From Lentisphaeria bacterium (GTDB lineage: Bacteria; Verrucomicrobiota; Lentisphaeria; Victivallales; UBA1829), in contig JAFVRL010000184.1 in the NCBI GenBank assembly GCA_017504325.1, positions 1 through 6,596 of the forward strand: a DNA stretch of 6,596 bases, in the 5' to 3' direction. Of the stretch, positions 1-5,158 are shown piece by piece. A program made the position numbers and the translations under genes. The number at the start of each line of letters is the position of its first letter. The stretch's first letter is position 1. Under the pieces are notes generated by a model, which searched no databases, was not told the DNA's origin, and saw nothing but the letters and a program-made list of their open reading frames with translations.

Positions 1-440
1 CCGCGTATTACAGAACGGAAGAAAAACTCGTTTATAAATTCATCTCCCCCCGCCCCGTTTTTGCCTATGACAATACAGGAAGTCTTTTTTTAAACAGTGC
101 CAATATACTTATTCCCCGGATTCCGGAAATAAGCATAAAATCTCTTCTTGCCATTCTCAATTCCAAAGTTCTGGCATTTTATTATTCCGTCAACTTCGGA
201 GACCTGAAAATACTCAAAAACAATCTTCAAACCCTTCCCCTGCCCGCTCTGACTGCTGAAAAGGACAGGTGGATGAGTTCCATTGTTGACAAAATATTGG
301 AAGGAAAAATCATTGATGATGATCTTCTGCAAAGAGAGATCGCTCATTTATACGCTTTGACCGATGCCCAATACTCCCATATTGAAAAAACTCTCTCTTT
401 TTTACAGAAAAAAGTTGCAATCCCGGGCAGTAAAAAGTAA
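1..440 (+). CDS. C-terminal part of an Eco57I/TaqI-like DNA methyltransferase or type IIG restriction-modification enzyme (5' end off the window)
   Basis: The frame is open from position 3 to the TAA at 438-440 and gives 145 residues with no start of their own, so this is the 3' end of a larger gene. The first 80 or so residues read like the TaqI-like C-terminal specificity domain: EKLVYKFISPRPVFAYDN, then SLFLNSANILIP, then LLAILNSKVLAFYYSVNFGDLKILK and LQTLPLP. In this family the domain binds the DNA target, while an upstream N6-adenine methyltransferase domain (NPPY motif, not in the window) modifies it; type IIG enzymes also carry an N-terminal nuclease. The tail (IDDDLLQREIAHLYALTDAQYSHIEKTL) is the usual helical end with an LYxLTxxQ/E pattern. 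The sequence is A+T-richer than its neighbours, which suits a mobile defence gene. A solitary methyltransferase or a BREX PglX-like protein remains possible, because the catalytic part is not visible. Confidence 0.82.
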   Translation, partial: AYYRTEEKLVYKFISPRPVFAYDNTGSLFLNSANILIPRIPEISIKSLLAILNSKVLAFYYSVNFGDLKILKNNLQTLPLPALTAEKDRWMSSIVDKILEGKIIDDDLLQREIAHLYALTDAQYSHIEKTLSFLQKKVAIPGSKK

Positions 441-443
441 ATT
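415..443 (+). promoter_or_regulatory. Possible proA promoter inside the end of the upstream gene
   Basis: TTGCAA at 415-420 and TAAATT at 438-443 are 17 bases apart. Each matches the sigma-70 consensus at four of six positions. A start near 450 would leave a leader of about 30 bases before proA. The match is weak, and read-through from the upstream gene is equally possible because no terminator hairpin is seen between the two genes. Confidence 0.22.
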
Positions 444-479
444 ATCCATACCTGTTTTTTTAATGGAAAGGAATACAGA

Positions 480-1721
480 ATGACAGATATAAAAGAAATC
501 GCATGCAGAGCAAAAGAAGCCTCCCGTAAAATGAAACAGCTTTCCGGAGAAGCAAGGACTAAAGCCCTTTTTCTCATGGCAGAAAAACTTGCCTCATGCA
601 AAGAAGATCTCTTCCGGGCAAATGCGGAAGATCTTGCCGCCGCACCGGGTCTTACAGATGCTTTCCGCAAAAGACTTGCCGTGACGGAAAAGATTTTTTC
701 CTACATGATGAACCGTCTGAAAGAGGCCGCTGCATTGCCGGATGCGGCAGGAAAAATACTGGAAGGAAAAAAAATGCCTTCCGGTCTTCAGGTACAGAAG
801 ATCGCCATTCCCATCGGTGTGATCGCCATTATCTATGAAGCCCGTCCCAATGTGACAACCGATGCTGCCGCTGTCGCATTGAAAAGCGGCAACGCAGTGA
901 TCCTGAAAGGCGGTTCTGAATCCATCCGTACCAATAAAGTTCTTGCCAGAGCCATGCGGGAAGCTGCAAAAGAAGCAGGAATGCCGGAAGATGCTGTCAT
1001 CCTTATTGAACGCACCGACCATGAAGCTGTCGCAGAACTGCTCAAACAGGATCAATACATTGATCTTATCATCCCCCGCGGCGGTAAAAGTCTTATCAAA
1101 GCCATTGCAGAAGGTACAAGGATCCCGGTACTCAAACACTACGACGGGATCTGTCACCAATATATTGCAGAAGATGCCGATACACAAATGGCAGTAAAAC
1201 TTATTGTCAACTCAAAATGTCAGAGAGTGGAAGTATGCAATGCACTTGAAACATTGCTCGTTGATGCCGGATGTGCCGCAAAGATCCTGCCGGAAGTGGC
1301 AAAAGCCCTGCAGGAAAAAGGGGTGACATTGAAAGGATGCAGTGAAACACTTGCGATCCTTCCGGATATCGACCGGGCAACAGAGGAAGATTGGAGTACA
1401 GAATATCTTGCTCCCGTCCTTTCCGTAAAAATCGTTCACGGCATAGAAGAAGCCATGGAACACATCGGCAGATACGGTTCAGGTCATACAGACGGGATCA
1501 TTACCTCTTCCCTCCATCTTGCAGAAAGATTCACTGCCGGAGTGGATTCCGCCTCGGTTCTCGTCAATGCCTCCACCCGTCTCTCCGGCGGCGGGGATTA
1601 CGGCATGGGGGCAGTTGTAGGGATCAGTACAGATAAACTCCACGCAAGAGGGCCTGTGGGACCGTCCGAACTGTGTACCTATAAATATGTGGCTGTGGGC
1701 AATGGTCATATAAGAGATTGA
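480..1721 (+). CDS. proA: Gamma-glutamyl phosphate reductase (glutamate-5-semialdehyde dehydrogenase)
   Basis: This cytoplasmic enzyme performs the second step of proline synthesis, the NADPH-dependent reduction of gamma-glutamyl phosphate (made by ProB) to glutamate-5-semialdehyde. The 413 residues are the normal family length, and the match runs end to end. The catalytic cysteine is Cys253 in VCNALETLLV. The aldehyde-dehydrogenase-type glutamate is probably in STEYLAP (about residue 308). Residues 319-340 (V-x5-A-M-E-H-I-x2-YGSGHTDGI) fit the ProA signature pattern, and the end (KLHARGPVG, then TYKY) is typical. The ATG at 480 has AAAGGA at 467-472, seven bases upstream. Residues 363-382 are unusual: the common NASTRFxDG...GAEIGIST reads NASTRLSGGG...GAVVGIST. 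No proB or proC lies in the window. The gene follows the restriction-modification gene by 39 bases and ends in its own terminator. Confidence 0.97.
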   Translation: MTDIKEIACRAKEASRKMKQLSGEARTKALFLMAEKLASCKEDLFRANAEDLAAAPGLTDAFRKRLAVTEKIFSYMMNRLKEAAALPDAAGKILEGKKMPSGLQVQKIAIPIGVIAIIYEARPNVTTDAAAVALKSGNAVILKGGSESIRTNKVLARAMREAAKEAGMPEDAVILIERTDHEAVAELLKQDQYIDLIIPRGGKSLIKAIAEGTRIPVLKHYDGICHQYIAEDADTQMAVKLIVNSKCQRVEVCNALETLLVDAGCAAKILPEVAKALQEKGVTLKGCSETLAILPDIDRATEEDWSTEYLAPVLSVKIVHGIEEAMEHIGRYGSGHTDGIITSSLHLAERFTAGVDSASVLVNASTRLSGGGDYGMGAVVGISTDKLHARGPVGPSELCTYKYVAVGNGHIRD

Positions 1722-1737
1722 AAAATAAAAAGCAGAT

Positions 1738-1789
1738 AAAAAAAGATATTATGACAGGAACAGAAAATCTGTCATAATATCTTTTATTT
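1738..1789. terminator. Bidirectional intrinsic terminator between convergent proA and the TSUP gene
   Basis: A perfect 17-bp inverted repeat (1741-1757 with 1769-1785) encloses an 11-base loop. On the + strand it is followed by TTTTATTT and lies 19 bases after the proA stop. On the - strand it is followed by seven T residues (complement of 1738-1744) and lies about 60 bases beyond the transporter stop. The stem is A+T-rich but long. The T tracts on both sides and the convergent genes support use in both directions. Confidence 0.88.
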
Positions 1790-1846
1790 GAATATTTCCA
1801 CAGGAAAATACAGTTATACCACCGGGAAAAATATAAGAGGTATTTT

Positions 1847-2629
1847 TTACGGGATCAAAAGTTTTATTGCAGCAAGAGCAGAAAGGAACAGAACAGCCTT
1901 TTCAAAGACTTTCTGGGGCAGTTTCTTCAAAAGCACGATCCCCAGAAAAGCTCCCAGAAACAGGAAAGGGATCATCCCCATATCTGCAAGGAAAGACTCT
2001 TTTGTAATACGCCCTTCACTCCAGAAAATAGGCAATTTGATCCAGTTGAGGATCATAAAATACCATGCAGCAGTCCCCATATACTCTTTCTTGTCAAAAC
2101 GCATGGCAAGAAGATAGATCGCCATAATGGGACCGGCAGCATTGGCAAGCTGTGTGGTGATCCCGGCAAAAAGTCCGCAGACAACAGCAAATGCCCAGTG
2201 TTTGGGTACGGTATCTTTGTCTTTCCAGACTATATCCTTTACAACACTGAAAATACAGAGAAATATTACAATAAGTCCGATAGTAAGGTTCATCACATAG
2301 GATGCGTGGGGTGTCCGGTCGATCCCGTACCGCAATATCGCCCATCCAACAGCGATCCCGAAAAGCGCAGAGGGAATAAGACGGAAAAGCAACGGCCAGT
2401 TGGCTTTGTGCCGGTAGTAGATCACTGCCACAATATCTGTAATGGCAAGCATCACCAGCTGAAGACCGGGGGAGATCCGGCTGTCAAACCAGATGGCAAG
2501 CATCACAACAGGAAGAAGTCCCAGTCCGGGCATACCCGTTTTATTGATCCCGATAAGGATGGCTGAAAAAATAAGAATAAGGATCTGGGCATGACTCATG
2601 CCGTGAAAAAAGAAATCAATGATCTGCAT
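1847..2629 (-). CDS. TauE/SafE (TSUP) family membrane transporter
   Basis: This 260-residue, very hydrophobic protein has about eight or nine membrane segments (roughly 13-28, 32-48, 58-72, 84-100, 111-130, 145-173, 185-204, 216-236 and 243-258). The family's two inverted-repeat signatures are present: GINKTGMPGLGLLPV at 27-41 in the first half and GLFAGITTQLANAAGPIMA at 152-170 in the second. A conserved block near MGTAAWYFMILNWIKLP (184-200) follows. Members are inner-membrane transporters linked to sulfite, sulfoacetate, thiosulfate or other small organic anions; nothing here fixes the substrate. GGAAAGG six bases before the ATG at 2629 favours this start over Met11. The gene stands alone between the bamA terminator and the shared terminator with proA. 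No sulfur-metabolism gene is adjacent, so naming it a sulfite exporter would be over-annotation. Confidence 0.9.
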   Translation of the reverse strand: MQIIDFFFHGMSHAQILILIFSAILIGINKTGMPGLGLLPVVMLAIWFDSRISPGLQLVMLAITDIVAVIYYRHKANWPLLFRLIPSALFGIAVGWAILRYGIDRTPHASYVMNLTIGLIVIFLCIFSVVKDIVWKDKDTVPKHWAFAVVCGLFAGITTQLANAAGPIMAIYLLAMRFDKKEYMGTAAWYFMILNWIKLPIFWSEGRITKESFLADMGMIPFLFLGAFLGIVLLKKLPQKVFEKAVLFLSALAAIKLLIP

Positions 2630-2635
2630 AATGTA

Positions 2636-2642
2636 CCTTTCC
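2636..2642 (-). promoter_or_regulatory. Ribosome binding site that decides the TSUP start
   Basis: The - strand reads GGAAAGG here, six bases before the ATG at 2629. The alternative in-frame ATG (Met11) lies ten codons inside the gene and would cut into the region before the first membrane helix. The upstream start is therefore preferred. Confidence 0.75.
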
Positions 2643-2655
2643 GGTTCTCTGAAAA

Positions 2656-2685
2656 ATTATGAAAAAAAAGGAACAGGACTTACAA
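2656..2685 (-). promoter_or_regulatory. Possible promoter of the TSUP gene overlapping the bamA terminator
   Basis: On the - strand, TTGTAA (2685-2680, four of six to consensus) and CATAAT (2661-2656, five of six) are 18 bases apart. Transcription would start near 2648, about 20 bases before the ATG. The -35 element sits in the loop and stem of the bamA terminator, and the spacer contains that terminator's T tract. Some promoter is needed here because the upstream transcript should end at the hairpin. Confidence 0.35.
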
Positions 2686-2699
2686 CACAAGTCCTGTTC
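2662..2699 (-). terminator. Intrinsic terminator after bamA
   Basis: An 11-bp perfect stem (GAACAGGACTT at 2671-2681 with its complement at 2689-2699) has a seven-base loop. On the - strand it is followed by CC and eight T residues (complement of 2662-2669). It begins 22 bases after the bamA stop. The T tract is on the - strand side only, so it works for bamA. Confidence 0.88.
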
Positions 2700-2721
2700 T
2701 TTGTGTATTATATATCAACGG

Positions 2722-5091
2722 TTACAGCGGGGGACTGAAGGATGCTCCGATATTAAAGTGGAAACGCAGGGTATTTTTCACCCCATCCTGTTTGTTGAGA
2801 ACAGGAAACGCCAGATCCAGTTTCACAGGAGCTGCCACATTGGGCAGTTTGATCCGGAATCCGTATCCCACACCGATATTGGGTTTGCCGAAATCAAAGG
2901 AATCCGCTCCGGCACCGCCCATATCCATAAAGACTGCTCCCCGCAGGTAATCTTTGTAGATGGGATGGGTGACTTCCGTGGTCAGGATATACATGGATTG
3001 ACCGCCGTAATTATCATCGTTATGGTCACAGGGACCGATGGAACGGAAGGGGAAACCGCGGACAGACTCGCCACCGCCCAGAAAATACCGGTCATAAAGA
3101 GGTACTTCCTCATTATCAAAAGTGGCAACAGTCCCCACTTTACCGCCAATGGAAAATACAAACATATCATGGCAGAAAGAGTAATGATAGGATGCTCTGG
3201 CTTCCAGACGGTAGTAATCATATTTGCCGCCGAATGCCTGGGAGGTAAGGGAGGCAAGTCCGCTTACAAAATACCCTCTGCGGGGATCCAGCGCACTGTC
3301 ACGGGTATCCCTTGTAAGAGAAACATGCATCCGTCCGGCATAATCACTGCCTTCCCATTTCCAGAAAACAGGGGAAAGATCCTCATTCATCTCATAAATC
3401 CGGATATGTTCAAAGGTATATCCGCCGGCAACTGTTGTGAAGTCATCAAAAATACGCCTGGTAAGTGTAACGGAGAAACCCAGTCTCTCATCTTCCCAGT
3501 CATCATACACGATATTCCGCAGATATCCGGAAACATCCAATCTCAAAGGTATCCCGAAAAGCCAGGGCTCGGTAAAGTCCGCTTCAAAACCGTAACGGTC
3601 AATACCGGCGATCCCCAGAATACGCATTCTCTGACCGCCGCCGGTGAAATAGTTCCAGGGATCAAGGATATCCATGTTGGAATGAGACAATTCGATCATC
3701 CCGGCAAGGTTGTCTGAATCCGACCATGCCCCGCCGATCCTGGCATCAATAAATCTCTTTTCTCTGACCTCAATGTCAATATCTTTGGTATCCACATCCC
3801 CTTCGTCGGATTTGATGGCTACCGCCTCCACCTTCTGGAAAAGTCCCATTCCCATGATACGGCTTCTGGCAGTTTTCACAAGATTATTGTCCACAGGATC
3901 ATCCGGTGCCATAGGCAATTCCCGGCGGATCACATGATCTTTGGTATAACGGTTGCCGGAAATAAAAATCTTATGGATCTTATAAAGAGGTCCTTCCTTG
4001 ATCTGATACTCCACATCCACGGTATGTGTGAGGTAATTGGGATAAAGACGGGGCCGCAAAACAAGATCGGCATACCCCATACGGTAATACTTGTTTTCCA
4101 GAGTCCGCAAATCAGCCCTTTCAGCAACCGTACTGTAAATACTGCCGCTTTTTGTCCTTAAAAGGGCAAGCAGATCTTTTTCAGAAAACTGTTTTGCTCC
4201 ACTGATACTTACCTTTCCGACTTTGTAAGGTTCCCCTTCTTCCACATCAAATTCGATGTGAAGAATATCCGGATTGTCTTTCTCTTCCCCGATCTTCACA
4301 TCCCTGATACGGAAATCAAGATATCCTCTGGTAAGATAAGCCTCCCGCAGCAGGATCTTGTCCCTTGCAAGCACTTCCCGGTCAAAAAGTCCGGAAAGAG
4401 AGAACCAGGCAAACCAGGGATGACTCAAAAAAGATCTCCGGGTCTGCACGATATCACGCAATTCATCTTCATTAAAAACTTTCGCACCTTTGAATGTTAC
4501 ATTTCCCACACGGTAACGCAAATGTTCCGTAATGGAGAAAACGATTTTCACCTTTCCGGCAGTACCATTCAATGTCCGGACAGTGACAGTAGCATCGTTC
4601 AAACCCCTGGAACGGTAAAATTCCCGCAATGCATTGGCACTCTTCTGCAAAGCAAGAGCATTCAGAGGCTGCCCGGGGGTGATACTCAATTTTTCAGTGA
4701 GAAGTTTGGTATCGTACGCCTTGTTTCCCTCAAAAAGCACATCCTCCACCACACTCTGGGGAGTGATCCGGAAGATGATCCCGATCCTGCCGTCCTTGTT
4801 TTTTTCCGTCTGTGTGGAAATATCACTGAACATCCCCAATGCATGAAGGCGTTTGATATCATCATTCAAAGTCTTTTCGTTATATTTTGCCCCTTCCCGG
4901 CTGGAGATATTGAATTTGAGCACATCTTCATCAAATTTATAAGCGGAAGAAGGCTGTTCAAATTTTATGGAAGAGATCTCCTGTCCCTGCAAAGCAAAAG
5001 AAGCAGCAAACAGTACAGCAATACAAAATACTGTGAAAAGATCAGTTTTTTTCCAACTTTTTTTACAAAATGTGTTTTTCCATATTTTCAT
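2722..5091 (-). CDS. bamA: Outer membrane protein assembly factor BamA (Omp85 family)
   Basis: BamA is the central outer-membrane subunit of the BAM complex and folds beta-barrel proteins into the membrane. The 789 residues match the family's length of about 800. Residues 1-36 look like a signal peptide: a lysine-rich start, a hydrophobic core at 18-34 and cleavage around 34-37, with no lipobox. Five POTRA repeats follow at about 38-110, 113-189, 193-286, 288-366 and 369-445; each ends in a beta-strand pattern such as IEFDVEEGEPYKVGKVSISG. The barrel (about 446-789) contains DTRDSALDPRRGY (595-607) and the hallmark FLGGGESVRGF loop (670-680). The end, FHFNIGASF, resembles the beta-signal of E. 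coli BamA (FQFNIGKTW) but is followed by SPPL. The ATG at 5091 has AGGGA nine bases upstream and correctly precedes the signal peptide. The gene follows dnaB in the same direction, has its own likely promoter and ends in a terminator. No skp/ompH or lpxD follows. TamA is less likely because it has three POTRAs. Confidence 0.96.
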   Translation of the reverse strand: MKIWKNTFCKKSWKKTDLFTVFCIAVLFAASFALQGQEISSIKFEQPSSAYKFDEDVLKFNISSREGAKYNEKTLNDDIKRLHALGMFSDISTQTEKNKDGRIGIIFRITPQSVVEDVLFEGNKAYDTKLLTEKLSITPGQPLNALALQKSANALREFYRSRGLNDATVTVRTLNGTAGKVKIVFSITEHLRYRVGNVTFKGAKVFNEDELRDIVQTRRSFLSHPWFAWFSLSGLFDREVLARDKILLREAYLTRGYLDFRIRDVKIGEEKDNPDILHIEFDVEEGEPYKVGKVSISGAKQFSEKDLLALLRTKSGSIYSTVAERADLRTLENKYYRMGYADLVLRPRLYPNYLTHTVDVEYQIKEGPLYKIHKIFISGNRYTKDHVIRRELPMAPDDPVDNNLVKTARSRIMGMGLFQKVEAVAIKSDEGDVDTKDIDIEVREKRFIDARIGGAWSDSDNLAGMIELSHSNMDILDPWNYFTGGGQRMRILGIAGIDRYGFEADFTEPWLFGIPLRLDVSGYLRNIVYDDWEDERLGFSVTLTRRIFDDFTTVAGGYTFEHIRIYEMNEDLSPVFWKWEGSDYAGRMHVSLTRDTRDSALDPRRGYFVSGLASLTSQAFGGKYDYYRLEARASYHYSFCHDMFVFSIGGKVGTVATFDNEEVPLYDRYFLGGGESVRGFPFRSIGPCDHNDDNYGGQSMYILTTEVTHPIYKDYLRGAVFMDMGGAGADSFDFGKPNIGVGYGFRIKLPNVAAPVKLDLAFPVLNKQDGVKNTLRFHFNIGASFSPPL

Positions 5092-5104
5092 AATTTGTTT
5101 CCCT

Positions 5105-5118
5105 GCAGTAAAAACTGC
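5105..5118 (-). other. Small hairpin in the bamA leader
   Basis: The - strand reads GCAGT-TTTT-ACTGC, a 5-bp stem with a four-base loop. It ends one base before the AGGGA ribosome binding site of bamA (5100-5104). It is too short and lacks a following T tract, so it is not a terminator. A small effect on translation initiation is possible, but chance is also a fair explanation. Confidence 0.3.
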
Positions 5119-5141
5119 TTGCTATATGATGATTGTAACAG

Positions 5142-5150
5142 ATTATACCA
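5142..5150 (-). promoter_or_regulatory. Extended -10 promoter for bamA
   Basis: The - strand carries TGGTATAAT, an exact extended -10 element (TGn followed by TATAAT), just after the dnaB stop codon at 5161-5159. No good -35 hexamer lies 16-18 bases upstream (AAAGAA at about 5170-5165), which extended -10 promoters tolerate. Transcription would start near 5135 and give a leader of about 44 bases. This would give bamA expression independent of dnaB, although no terminator separates the two genes. Confidence 0.62.
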
Positions 5151-5158
5151 CTTCGATT

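Noticed and set aside
452..461. A T-rich run before proA that could be the tail of a terminator for the upstream gene
   Set aside because: No inverted repeat of useful length precedes the T run, so an intrinsic terminator is not supported.
90..670. Two overlapping - strand open frames (90-347 and 344-670) at the left end
   Set aside because: Both lie opposite the restriction-modification fragment and the start of proA, and neither has a ribosome binding site or recognisable sequence.
594..1187. A 197-codon open frame on the - strand antisense to proA
   Set aside because: proA is conserved along this whole stretch, and the antisense product is Cys/Phe/His-rich without a domain or an initiation signal.
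1790..1846. A possible small RNA or attenuator between the shared terminator and the TSUP stop
   Set aside because: Only a weak ATACC/GGTAT pairing is seen, and no promoter or conserved structure can be argued for.
2659..3717. A 352-codon open frame on the + strand antisense to bamA
   Set aside because: It lies wholly opposite a clear bamA barrel, starts inside the bamA terminator region without a ribosome binding site, and its translation is rich in Ile, Gly, His and Lys with no recognisable domain.
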